From Phytohabitans suffuscus (lineage in GTDB: Bacteria; Actinomycetota; Actinomycetes; Mycobacteriales; Micromonosporaceae): a stretch of DNA of 64,000 bases. Under the pieces are notes generated by a model that saw nothing but the letters and a program-made list of their open reading frames with translations, made no database searches and was not told the origin of the DNA. A program made the translations under genes and the position numbers. Below are positions 26,479-34,320 of this stretch, in pieces (position 1 is the first letter of the stretch; each line of letters starts with the position of its first letter). The stretch covers positions 1,240,001 through 1,304,000 of the forward strand of contig NZ_AP022871.1 of assembly GCF_011764565.1 (NCBI RefSeq). Reading direction: 5' to 3'.

Positions 26479-27122
26479 GCACACCGATCGTCATCGTCGG
26501 CTGTGGTGGACACGGCCGGGAACTGCTCACCATCGTCGACGCGGCCAACGAGGCCGCCGGGGCGAAGCGGCCGTGGCGGCTGGTCGGCGTCGTCGACGAC
26601 CGTCCCTCCACAGTGAACCGCGACCGGCTGGACCGGCTGGCGGTCCCCTTCCTCGGCGGGCCGGACCGCCTGGCGGACATGGATCCGCGGACCCACTACG
26701 CGATCGGCATCGGCAGTCCGCGGGTCCGCGCCGGCGTGGCACGGCGCCTCGACCGCTACGGGCGGCCGGCCGCGCGCCTGGTCCATCCCGCGGCGACGGT
26801 CGGCGGCGACGCCGCGCTCTCCGAAGGAGTCGTCGTGTTCGCCGGAGCGCGGATCACCACCAACGTCACTCTGGGGCGGCACGTGCACGTCAACCAGAAC
26901 GCCACCGTCGGCCACGACAGCGTCCTGGCCGACTTCGTGTCGGTGCACCCGCTGGCCGCGGTCTCCGGCGACTGCCACCTGGAGACCGGAGTCCTCGTGG
27001 GCACGACCGCGGCCGTACTGCAGGGCCTGCACGTGGGCGCCTGGTCGACGGTCGGCGCCGGTGCCTGCGTGGTTCGCGACGTGCCGGCCAACGCCGTCGT
27101 CAAGGGGGTGCCGGCCCGATGA
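26475..27122 (+). CDS. Sugar O/N-acetyltransferase with left-handed beta helix (PglD/NeuD family)
   Basis: A 215-residue protein with an N-terminal Rossmann-like PglD_N domain (PIVIVGCGGHGRELLTIVDA) and a C-terminal hexapeptide beta helix (VHVNQNATVGHDSVLADFVS, catalytic-His candidate in VGHD). PglD N-acetylates the 4-amino group of UDP-4-amino-sugar. Its position next to PglE- and PglC-like genes supports that role. GTG at 26475 overlaps the PGT stop; its own stop overlaps the next ATG. A second NeuD-family protein lies at 47404-48075. Confidence 0.87.
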   Translation: MSTPIVIVGCGGHGRELLTIVDAANEAAGAKRPWRLVGVVDDRPSTVNRDRLDRLAVPFLGGPDRLADMDPRTHYAIGIGSPRVRAGVARRLDRYGRPAARLVHPAATVGGDAALSEGVVVFAGARITTNVTLGRHVHVNQNATVGHDSVLADFVSVHPLAAVSGDCHLETGVLVGTTAAVLQGLHVGAWSTVGAGACVVRDVPANAVVKGVPAR

Positions 27123-28411
27123 GCGCGCGGATCGTCCAACCCGAGGGAGTGGACCTCGTGACCACGCTCCGCGAAGCGGGCGCGACCAGTGGCGAGCCGC
27201 GGGACGGCCGGCGGCTGCGCGTCGTCCTCGTCCTCAAGACGAGTGAGGGCGGCCTGTGGACGGTGCCACACGTCGACGAGCTCCGTGCCCGCGGCCACGA
27301 GGTGGTCGCGATCCTGCCTCCCGCCCGCGGTCGCCTGCGGCAGGCGTTGGAGGTGCGCGGTGTACGGGTGGTCGACTCCGCGTTCGACTTCCGCTTCCGG
27401 CCCACCCTGCGGACCCTGCGTGGCCTGCTCGGACTCCGGCGGCAGCTGCGCGACCTGCGCCCTGACGTCGTCCACTACCACCTGTACGCTTCGGCGCTGG
27501 CCGCCCGGCTGTCCACGGCCGGCATGAAGCTGTGCCGGGCGCACATGGTGGCCGGACCCCTGCCGCTGGAGTCCCCGCTCATCCGGGTCGCCGAACGCGC
27601 GCTGGTCCGCCTCGACACCGTGACCATCTGCGGCAGCCACCACACCGCCCACCTGTACCGGCGGCTCGGGCGGCCGCGGTCCCGCACACCCTCGGTGCCG
27701 TACGGCGTGGACGTCGAGTCGTTCACCCCGTTCTCGCCGCGGCTGCGCGCCGCCGTCCGCGCGGACCTCGCCCTCGACGAGGGGACGTTCCTGGCCATCA
27801 TGGTGGCGTACGTCTACGCGCCGAAGCGCCTCGCGCACCGCTCGCGGGGCATCAAGGGGCACACGGTGCTGCTCGACGCCTGGCGCGAGTTCCACGCACG
27901 GAACCCCCGCTCCCACCTACTGCTGGTCGGATCGGGCTTCGACCCGGCCTCCGAGCGGTACCGGCGCGAGCTCGTCCAGCGGTACGGCCTGGACGAGGAC
28001 CCGGCCGTCTCCTGGCTGCCCTCGGTGCCGGACGTGCGCCCCTACTACGCCGCCGCCGACGTCAGTGTCAGCCCGTCGCTGTCGGAGAACCACGGCTCCG
28101 CCCTCGAAGCGAGCGCGATGGGCGTTCCCTGCATCGTCAGCGACGCCGGCGGGCTGCCGGAGACCATCGACGTCACGACGGGATGGCTGGTGCCCGCCGG
28201 CGACGCCGAGATGCTCACGATCGCCCTGGACGCCGCGTACGCCGAGTTTCGCGGCGGGCGGCTGCCGGCCCGGCGTGACCGCGCCCGCGAGCGGATGGTC
28301 CACCACTTCGACCGCCGCCACGCGGCGGCCGCCGTCGCGGACATCGTCGAGCGGGCCGCCGAGGGCCGCCTGGCCACCCGGCTGACCAGGTCCCGCCCGG
28401 CTCGTCCATGA
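27119..28411 (+). CDS. Glycosyltransferase family 4
   Basis: A 430-residue GT-B protein. The N-terminal domain has LRVVLVLKTSEGGLWTVPHV and DLRPDVVHYHLYASALAARL, and the C-terminal nucleotide-binding domain has PYGVDVESFTPFS, HLLLVGSGFDP and the E-x7-E element in SENHGSALEASAMGVP. The first ~30 residues are an extra polar extension; an internal start is possible, but ATG 27119 sits in an ATGA overlap. It likely adds the second sugar to the lipid-linked diaminosugar. Donor unknown. Confidence 0.85.
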   Translation: MSARIVQPEGVDLVTTLREAGATSGEPRDGRRLRVVLVLKTSEGGLWTVPHVDELRARGHEVVAILPPARGRLRQALEVRGVRVVDSAFDFRFRPTLRTLRGLLGLRRQLRDLRPDVVHYHLYASALAARLSTAGMKLCRAHMVAGPLPLESPLIRVAERALVRLDTVTICGSHHTAHLYRRLGRPRSRTPSVPYGVDVESFTPFSPRLRAAVRADLALDEGTFLAIMVAYVYAPKRLAHRSRGIKGHTVLLDAWREFHARNPRSHLLLVGSGFDPASERYRRELVQRYGLDEDPAVSWLPSVPDVRPYYAAADVSVSPSLSENHGSALEASAMGVPCIVSDAGGLPETIDVTTGWLVPAGDAEMLTIALDAAYAEFRGGRLPARRDRARERMVHHFDRRHAAAAVADIVERAAEGRLATRLTRSRPARP

Positions 28412-29598
28412 GGGTGGTGGTGACGACCGAGGCCCGGTACGCCCGCACCCCGACGGTCGGGTGTGGACGGTGGCCGGGCCCGGGCACTCGTTCTGGCGGC
28501 GGTACCTGGCGGTCTTCGAGGAGGTCAGGGTCGTGGCGCGGGTCGAGGACGCGCCCACCGCGCCGGGCGGTGCCGAGCGCGTCGACGGAGCCGGCGTGCA
28601 CGTCTGGCCGCTCCCCACTATCTCGGGCCACGTGGCTACCTGGGTCACTGGCCGGCGGTGCGACGCCAGGCGCGCGGGGCCGCCCGCGACGGCGACGCGG
28701 TGGTCGTGCGCCTGCCCTCGCCGGTCGGCGAGCTGGTGGCGGCGCGGCTGGAGCGCAGCCGGCGGCCGTACGCGGTCGAGGCGGTCGGCGACCCCTACGA
28801 CGTCCTGGCTCCGGGTGTGGTGCGCCATCCGCTGCGGCCGCTGATCCGGCTCTGGTCGGCGCGGCGGATGCGGCAGGCGTGCTGGCACGCGCCGGCCGTG
28901 TCCTATGTGACCGAACGAGCCCTGCAGGCCCGGTACCCGCCGCACCCGGGGGCGGCCGCCGCCCACTACTCCAGCATCGAGCTGCCCACGGCGGCCTTCG
29001 TCACCCGACCGCGGCGGCCCACCGAGTCGCCCGACAGCCCGACACTGGTCTCCGTCGGCTCGCTGGACCAGCTGTACAAGGGCATCGACACCCTCGTCAC
29101 GGCGATCGCCGGGTCGCGTACCGGTCCTGCACCGCGGCTCGTGCACGTGGGCGGCGGGCGGCACCTCCCCGGATCGAGGCGCTGGTCCGGCGACTCGGCG
29201 TGGCGGACCGGGTCAGGCTGACGGGAGCCGTACCGGCCGGATCCGTGCGGGGGTACCTGGACGCCGCCGACGTGTTCGTGCTGCCGTCCCGCACCGAGGG
29301 ACTCCCCCGTGCGCTGATCGAGGCGATGGCGCGTGGCCTTCCGTCGATCGGCACGCGCGTCGGCGGCGTCCCCGAACTGCTGGCACCCGAGGACCTGGTC
29401 CCGCCCGACGACCCGCCACGGCTGGCCGAGGCGATCCACCAGCTCCTGGTCGAGCCGGCGCGGATGGCCGCCGCCTCGGCCCGCAACCTGGCCCGGGCCC
29501 GCGCGTACCGGGCCGAGGAGCTGACTCCGCGGCGGACCGGCTTCTACCGGACCTTGCGGGCGATGACAGAGGACGGGCACCGATGGTCGTCCACCTGA
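28408..29598 (+). CDS. Glycosyltransferase family 4, three frameshifts
   Basis: The restored protein is about 397 residues: MRVVVTTEARYARTP, DGRVWTVAGPGHSFWRRYLA, then after a second shift HYLGPRGYLGHWPAVRRQ, and after a third RIEALVRRLGVADRVRLTGA with the E-x7-E motif in SRTEGLPRALIEAMARGLPS. The frame is lost at the C runs 28448-28451, 28613-28616 and 29167-29170; one extra C at each yields one continuous GT4. Three identical error types in one gene favour sequencing error. Start ATG 28408 overlaps the previous stop by 4 nt. Function as a chain-extending transferase is inferred from the locus. Confidence 0.78.
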   Translation: MRVVVTTEARYARTPTVGCGRWPGPGTRSGGGTWRSSRRSGSWRGSRTRPPRRAVPSASTEPACTSGRSPLSRATWLPGSLAGGATPGARGRPRRRRGGRAPALAGRRAGGGAAGAQPAAVRGRGGRRPLRRPGSGCGAPSAAAADPALVGAADAAGVLARAGRVLCDRTSPAGPVPAAPGGGRRPLLQHRAAHGGLRHPTAAAHRVARQPDTGLRRLAGPAVQGHRHPRHGDRRVAYRSCTAARARGRRAAPPRIEALVRRLGVADRVRLTGAVPAGSVRGYLDAADVFVLPSRTEGLPRALIEAMARGLPSIGTRVGGVPELLAPEDLVPPDDPPRLAEAIHQLLVEPARMAAASARNLARARAYRAEELTPRRTGFYRTLRAMTEDGHRWSST

Positions 29599-29620
29599 GA
29601 TGTACGGGAGAAAGAACCGA

Positions 29621-30883
29621 ATGACCGATGAAACAGTCGTCGTCGTTGGCCAAGGGTACGTCGGCCTTCCTCTGGCCATGCGGGCCGTCGAGGTCGGGTA
29701 CCGGGTGGTCGGCCTGGACACCGACGCGCGGCGGGCGGCCCGCCTCGGCGCGGCATCGTCCTATGTAGAGGACGTCGACAGCGCGGTGCTCTCCGCCGCC
29801 CTGGCGAGCGGCCGCTACCGGCCGAGCGTCGACTACCGCGACGCCGCCGGGTTCGACTACGCGGTGATCACCGTGCCGACGCCGCTGGCCGACGGAACGC
29901 CCGACCTCCAGCACGTCGAGCGGTCGGTGGCGGCGCTCGCCCCGCTGGTCTCCACCGGCGCCACGGTGATCCTCGAGTCGACCACCTATCCCGGCACGAC
30001 CGAGGAGATCGTGCTGCCGCTGCTGGAGGCGGGCAGCGGGCTGCGCGCCGGACACGACTTCCTGCTGGGGTACAGCCCCGAGCGCATCGACCCGGGCAAC
30101 CGGCAATGGTCGTTCGCCAACACGCCGAAGGTCGTGTCCGGCATCGACGCCCAGTCGTGCGAGAAGGTCCAGCGTTTCTACGACACGCTGGTGGACAAGA
30201 CCATCCCGGTACGGGGCACCCGCGAGGCGGAGATGACCAAGCTGCTGGAGAACACGTTCCGGCACGTGAACGTCGCCCTGGTCAACGAGCTGGCCATCGC
30301 CGGCCACCGGCTCGGCGTCGACGTCTGGGAGGCGATCGACGCGGCCTCCACGAAGCCGTTCGGCTATCTGCGGTTCACGCCGGGGCCCGGTGTCGGCGGA
30401 CACTGCCTGCCGATCGACCCGTCATACCTGTCGTGGGAGGTCAAACGGTCGCTGGGCACCTCGTTCCGCTTCGTCGAGCTGGCCAACGACATCAACAACC
30501 AGATGCCGCACTACGTCACGGACCGGCTGACGCAGGCGCTTAACCGGCGGGGCAAGGCGGTGCGGGGCGCCCGCGTCCTGCTGCTCGGGTTGGCGTACAA
30601 GAAGAACAGCAGCGACTGCCGCGAGTCACCGGCGGTGCGGGTGGCCGAGCGCCTGGCCTGGCTCGGGGCCGACATCAGCGCCGTGGACCCGAACGTCGAC
30701 CCGGAGCAGGCGCCGCCGTTCGTCTCGCTCGTGCCGCTCGACGCCGCGCGGGTGCGCGCCGCCGACATCGTGGTGCTGCTCACCGACCACGACGGCGTCG
30801 ACTACCAGCTGCTGGACGAGGCGCCGCTGGTCTTCGACACCCGTCACCGGCTGCCGGCGGGCAGGAACGTGGAGGTGCTGTGA
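29621..30883 (+). CDS. UDP-sugar 6-dehydrogenase (WecC/WbpA family)
   Basis: A 420-residue UDP-glucose/GDP-mannose dehydrogenase-family enzyme. The NAD loop is VVVVGQGYVGLPLA, EMTKLLENTFRHVNVALVNE is the central helix and GPGVGGHCLPIDP carries catalytic Cys262. The substrate-side features YSPERIDPGN and the absence of UGD-specific segments favour a UDP-N-acetylhexosamine dehydrogenase (GlcNAcA or ManNAcA). ATG 29621 is chosen over an upstream in-frame start at 29600. A strong hairpin (30901-30929) follows the gene. It provides the acidic sugar of the repeat unit. Confidence 0.87.
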   Translation: MTDETVVVVGQGYVGLPLAMRAVEVGYRVVGLDTDARRAARLGAASSYVEDVDSAVLSAALASGRYRPSVDYRDAAGFDYAVITVPTPLADGTPDLQHVERSVAALAPLVSTGATVILESTTYPGTTEEIVLPLLEAGSGLRAGHDFLLGYSPERIDPGNRQWSFANTPKVVSGIDAQSCEKVQRFYDTLVDKTIPVRGTREAEMTKLLENTFRHVNVALVNELAIAGHRLGVDVWEAIDAASTKPFGYLRFTPGPGVGGHCLPIDPSYLSWEVKRSLGTSFRFVELANDINNQMPHYVTDRLTQALNRRGKAVRGARVLLLGLAYKKNSSDCRESPAVRVAERLAWLGADISAVDPNVDPEQAPPFVSLVPLDAARVRAADIVVLLTDHDGVDYQLLDEAPLVFDTRHRLPAGRNVEVL

Positions 30884-30900
30884 CACCCCGGTAACGGAAC

Positions 30901-30929
30901 CGGGCCCCGGGACATCGTCCCGGGGCCCG
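30901..30929. terminator. Bidirectional hairpin terminator between converging operons
   Basis: CGGGCCCCGGGAC (30901-30913) and GTCCCGGGGCCCG (30917-30929) form a perfect 13-bp stem with the loop ATC, between the stop of the dehydrogenase gene (30883) and the stop of the reverse-strand wall protein (30950). No T-tract is present, as is common in high-GC actinomycetes. Confidence 0.75.
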
Positions 30930-30949
30930 ATCGCTGTCCGCTCGTACGG

Positions 30950-31519
30950 CTACGCCTGTGCGCCGGGTACGCGGCGCCGCCGGAGCACGGACAGCAGTAC
31001 CAGGACTGCGCCGAGGGCGAGGGCCGCCCCACCGACGAGGACCATTGTGGACATGTTGAACCGGCTGCTGCTGGTGACCGGCAGCATGGTGCCCGGTTCG
31101 AGAACGGTCACCGTGACCGAGGCGGTCCGCCGGGTCGACGAACCGGTGGCGGTGATGACCGCGGTGCCCACCCGGGTCAGTTGGATCGTGGTGGTGAAGC
31201 CGCCGAGGGTGTCGGCCGCGACGGTCTGGCTGACACGTCGCTGCGACAGCACGCCGGCCGGGACCGCGGCGACGGGTGCCGCCTCGGCCGCCCCGCCACC
31301 ACCACCGCCGGAGCCGCCGTAGCCGACCTCGACGACCACGTCCTCGCCGGCGCCGTACCCCTGGCCGGTCACGTCGACCTCCTCGCCGGCGAACACCGTT
31401 CCCGCCGAGACCACCAGTGCTGGCGAAGACGGCGGATACGGTTGAGCGGCGGCCGGTCCGGCCGCCCCCAGCGCGCACACCGCTGTCACGACGGGGATCG
31501 CAAATCTGCTGATCCTCAT
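30950..31519 (-). CDS. Secreted wall-anchored protein with LPVTS sorting-like signal
   Basis: A 189-residue protein: signal peptide (residues 1-25, ending GPAAAAQP-like), an Ig/TIG-like beta domain (ALVVSAGTVFAGEEVDVTGQ, then a glycine run and TLGGFTTTIQLTRVGTAVIT) and a C-terminal LPVTSSS (146-152), hydrophobic helix and RRRR tail. That order is a cell-wall sorting signal, with Ser in place of the usual Gly. Two class E sortases are encoded 10-14 kb away. An AGGAGG site precedes ATG 31519. It ends the reverse block that begins with the flippase gene and may anchor or bind the polymer; that is inference. Confidence 0.65.
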   Translation of the reverse strand: MRISRFAIPVVTAVCALGAAGPAAAQPYPPSSPALVVSAGTVFAGEEVDVTGQGYGAGEDVVVEVGYGGSGGGGGGAAEAAPVAAVPAGVLSQRRVSQTVAADTLGGFTTTIQLTRVGTAVITATGSSTRRTASVTVTVLEPGTMLPVTSSSRFNMSTMVLVGGAALALGAVLVLLSVLRRRRVPGAQA

Positions 31520-31561
31520 TTCCTTCCTCCTCTTGCTGTGGAGCAGCTTGGTGGGCGGCCG

Positions 31562-33352
31562 CTAACGCGGCCGTCCACAGGCGCGGTCTGGCCCGACGCT
31601 CGTCCGCCAGGCGGTGGCTGTGGGTGTCAGCCACAGGTGGGGCCGCGTGGCGACCCCCGGTTCCGGCGTCGGCGCGGTCAGCAGTGTGATCTCGACGGTG
31701 CGGCTGGCGCCGGGTGGCACGTCCACCGTGAGTACGCCGACCGCACGGTGACGCTCGGCGCCGGTGCCGAACGGCACCGGAGTGCCACCCATCCGCGCGG
31801 CGACGAGCGCGCCCTGAGCGGGTGAGAAGACCATCACGTTGGTGCGGACGGTGTACGGGTCGCCGGCGAGCCCGAGCCCGAGCACGGATCTGGGCAGGCC
31901 GGAGCGGGGCGCCACCGAGCGCAGGGTGATCCACGCGGTCAGCTCCCGCCGGCCGTCCGAGCGGCAGCCGGTGATCCGCAGGTCGACCGCGGGCCGCAGG
32001 TAGTAGCCGAGCTTCGCCCCGCTGCCGTCGTTGAGGAACACGCCGACCGTGGGCCGCGCTCCGTCGCGCTCCGGCAGCGCGCCCTCCAAGGCGGTGCCCG
32101 CGATGGCCGTCCGCTCGCGCGGGTCCGCGGTCCAGAGCAGGATCCGCCGCTCCCTCGCGGCACGGGCCAGCATGTCGAGCGCCGTCCGAGGGCTGACGGC
32201 GGCGCTGCCCAGCGCGTCGAACACGGCCCGCGCCGCGCTGGCGAAGTAGCGGTCCTCGGCGCCGGTGTCCTGGGCGCGCAGGTACACATCGGACAGCAGG
32301 GTCGCGACCGCGCCGTCCGCGGTCAGCGTGCGGCCGCCGGGAACGCGTACCGGACCGGTAGCCCTCAGCAGGTACGACAGCGCGACCGGGTCCACGGCCA
32401 GGACCCCGTCGACCGTCTGCCCGAAGCGGCGGCGGTACATCTCGCGGACGAGGGCCGCGGCCGTCGGGAAGTGCGGGGTCAGGTTGACGTTGGCGGGATA
32501 GGTGCCGAGCCGGTCGGTGTAGAGCAGGCGCATGGCGGGGTGCAGCGCGAGGACCGGGCGCGGGAACGTGCGCAGGTCGGTCGCGGCCGCCCCCTGCCGG
32601 ACGATCCGCAGCTCTCCGCGGTCGGCCCGCAGGACGGCGAACGCGCCCGCCATGCCGCCCGTCGCGCGCAGCTCGGCGAGGTTCTGGACCAGCATCAGGT
32701 ACGTCCGCGGGCGCTCCGCCCCGAGCAGGGACGGCAACAGCGTGGCGGCGCGGACGGCCACGCCGGTCAGGGACAGCAGGCGGTCCAAGCCGTCGCGGAA
32801 CGCGGTCACCGCCGCGCGTACCTTGTCCAGCACGCCGTCCACCTCGATGGCGGCCACGCGCCCGCGTGCCGCCCGGAGCTCGGCGTCCGCCTCGGCGAGC
32901 CGGGGCGCCACCGACGCGAGCGAGGTCAGGTCCACGCGTCCGTGCCGCGGGACGAGCGTGGCGAGATCGACCGAGCCCGCCAGGTCGAGCAGGGCGGGCA
33001 GCCCGCGCTGGGCCACGTCGTCGAGGGTCCGCACCAGCGCCTGCGCCGCCACCGCGTTCCGGCCCGCGACGGGGACGTGCCGGGCCGCCCACCAACCGGG
33101 TCCCGCGGTCCGCGTACGGGCCGCCCGGGTCTGGGTCCGCAACGCCGCCAGTGTCCGGCGCGCCTCGGCGAGGTCGCCGGCGCGCGCCTGGCGTTCGAGC
33201 TGGGCGACGAGGTGGGCCGCCCGCGCCAGGTTTCCCTTGGCCTGCGCCGCGCGCACCACCGTCCAGCCCGCGCCGAGCAGGGCGAGGCAGGTCGCGATGA
33301 CCAGCATCCGCGTGGGCCACCGCCGCCAGCGGCGGCGCGGTTCGCCGGTCAC
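31562..33352 (-). CDS. DUF4012-domain membrane-anchored protein
   Basis: A 596-residue protein with an N-terminal membrane helix (about 16-36), a helical stalk (QAKGNLARAAHLVAQLERQA) and a large extracytoplasmic domain. The DUF4012 core is marked by TYLMLVQNLAELRATGGMAG, VREMYRRRFGQTVDGVLAVD and PVALSYLLRATGPV. DUF4012 proteins of actinobacteria and Chloroflexi commonly lie in exopolysaccharide clusters; the N-E-R/ATGG segment resembles the LytR-CpsA-Psr superfamily style, so ligation of polymer to the wall is a reasonable guess but unproven. The GTG start overlaps the epimerase stop (GTGA). Confidence 0.8.
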   Translation of the reverse strand: MTGEPRRRWRRWPTRMLVIATCLALLGAGWTVVRAAQAKGNLARAAHLVAQLERQARAGDLAEARRTLAALRTQTRAARTRTAGPGWWAARHVPVAGRNAVAAQALVRTLDDVAQRGLPALLDLAGSVDLATLVPRHGRVDLTSLASVAPRLAEADAELRAARGRVAAIEVDGVLDKVRAAVTAFRDGLDRLLSLTGVAVRAATLLPSLLGAERPRTYLMLVQNLAELRATGGMAGAFAVLRADRGELRIVRQGAAATDLRTFPRPVLALHPAMRLLYTDRLGTYPANVNLTPHFPTAAALVREMYRRRFGQTVDGVLAVDPVALSYLLRATGPVRVPGGRTLTADGAVATLLSDVYLRAQDTGAEDRYFASAARAVFDALGSAAVSPRTALDMLARAARERRILLWTADPRERTAIAGTALEGALPERDGARPTVGVFLNDGSGAKLGYYLRPAVDLRITGCRSDGRRELTAWITLRSVAPRSGLPRSVLGLGLAGDPYTVRTNVMVFSPAQGALVAARMGGTPVPFGTGAERHRAVGVLTVDVPPGASRTVEITLLTAPTPEPGVATRPHLWLTPTATAWRTSVGPDRACGRPR

Positions 33353-34320
33353 CGCCGGGACTCCTCGTCGCCCACCGGCCAGGGTTGGGCCAGCTGCGCC
33401 TGGTACCACCGCACGGTCGCGCGGAGCCCGTCGGCCAGTGACGTGCTCGCGACGTCCGGAAACAGCTCGTGGAGCAGCCGCCGGTCCGCCTCCGAGTGCC
33501 GCACGTCCCCCGGGCGCTGGGGCTCGCACCGCCACGCGACCCGGCGGTCCAGGATCCACTCCAGCTCGGCCACCACCGCCCGCAGGCTCTGGCGGGCGCC
33601 GAACGCCAGGTTGACCGGATGCTGGTAGCACACGCCGCGGCCCAGGGCGTCCAACAGCACCGCGCAGACCGTGTCCACATAGGTGAAGTCACGCGACTGG
33701 TGGCCGTCGCCGTAGAACACGACCGGCTCGCCGCGCAGGGCCGCGTGCACGAACCGGGGGATGACGGCGGCGTACGGGTGGTCGTACCGCTGGCCCGGCC
33801 CGTACACGTTGAAGAACCGGAACGCGAGCGTGGGCAACCCGTACGTGTACTGGTACGCCAGCGTGTACGCCTCGGTGCACTGCTTGCTCACGGCGTACGG
33901 GCTCATCGGCCGCTGCCAGCCCAGCTCGCGCTTCGGCAGGGCGGTGTTGGCGCCGTAGACCGACGAGGAGGACGCGACCACCACGTGCCCGACGCCGTGC
34001 CGGACAGCGGCCTGGAGCACGTGCAGCGTACCGGTGGCGTTGGCGTGGTGCGTGGCCAGCGGGTCCCGGACCGAGCGCGGGACGCTCGGCAGGGCCGCGA
34101 GGTGAACCACCGCGTCCTGCCCGGCCACCGCGGAGCTCAGCACCGCCTCGTCGAGCACCGACCCCTCGACCAGGTCCACGTCCAGTCCGACCAATGTGGA
34201 CAGCAGTCCGGTGGACAGGTCGTCGAAGACCGTCACGCGACCGACCCGCGGGTCGGCGACCGCCATACGCGCGAGGTTGGCGCCGATGAAGCCGGCGCCA
34301 CCGGTGATCAGGAGACGCAT
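33349..34320 (-). CDS. NAD-dependent nucleotide-sugar epimerase (GalE/WbpP-like SDR)
   Basis: A 323-residue extended SDR with MRLLITGGAGFIGANLARMA, SSSSVYGANTALPK, the catalytic Tyr-x3-Lys in SPYAVSKQ and the substrate loop FFNVYGPGQRYDHPYAAVIP. The last motif is typical of UDP-hexose or UDP-HexNAc 4-epimerases and related dehydratases. It probably supplies UDP-GalNAc or UDP-galactose derivatives. Overlaps of 13 nt upstream (polymerase) and 4 nt downstream (DUF4012) place it in the reverse-strand operon 36871 to 30950. Confidence 0.85.
   Translation of the reverse strand: MRLLITGGAGFIGANLARMAVADPRVGRVTVFDDLSTGLLSTLVGLDVDLVEGSVLDEAVLSSAVAGQDAVVHLAALPSVPRSVRDPLATHHANATGTLHVLQAAVRHGVGHVVVASSSSVYGANTALPKRELGWQRPMSPYAVSKQCTEAYTLAYQYTYGLPTLAFRFFNVYGPGQRYDHPYAAVIPRFVHAALRGEPVVFYGDGHQSRDFTYVDTVCAVLLDALGRGVCYQHPVNLAFGARQSLRAVVAELEWILDRRVAWRCEPQRPGDVRHSEADRRLLHELFPDVASTSLADGLRATVRWYQAQLAQPWPVGDEESRR

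Noticed and set aside
32471..33628. Forward-strand 385-codon frame antisense to the DUF4012 gene
   Set aside because: No domain, Arg-rich composition and no ribosome binding site.
30780..33692. A 970-codon reverse-strand open frame overlapping the dehydrogenase, wall protein and DUF4012 genes
   Set aside because: Its Arg/Gly/Pro-rich translation is out of frame with three recognisable proteins; long shadow frames are usual at this G+C content.
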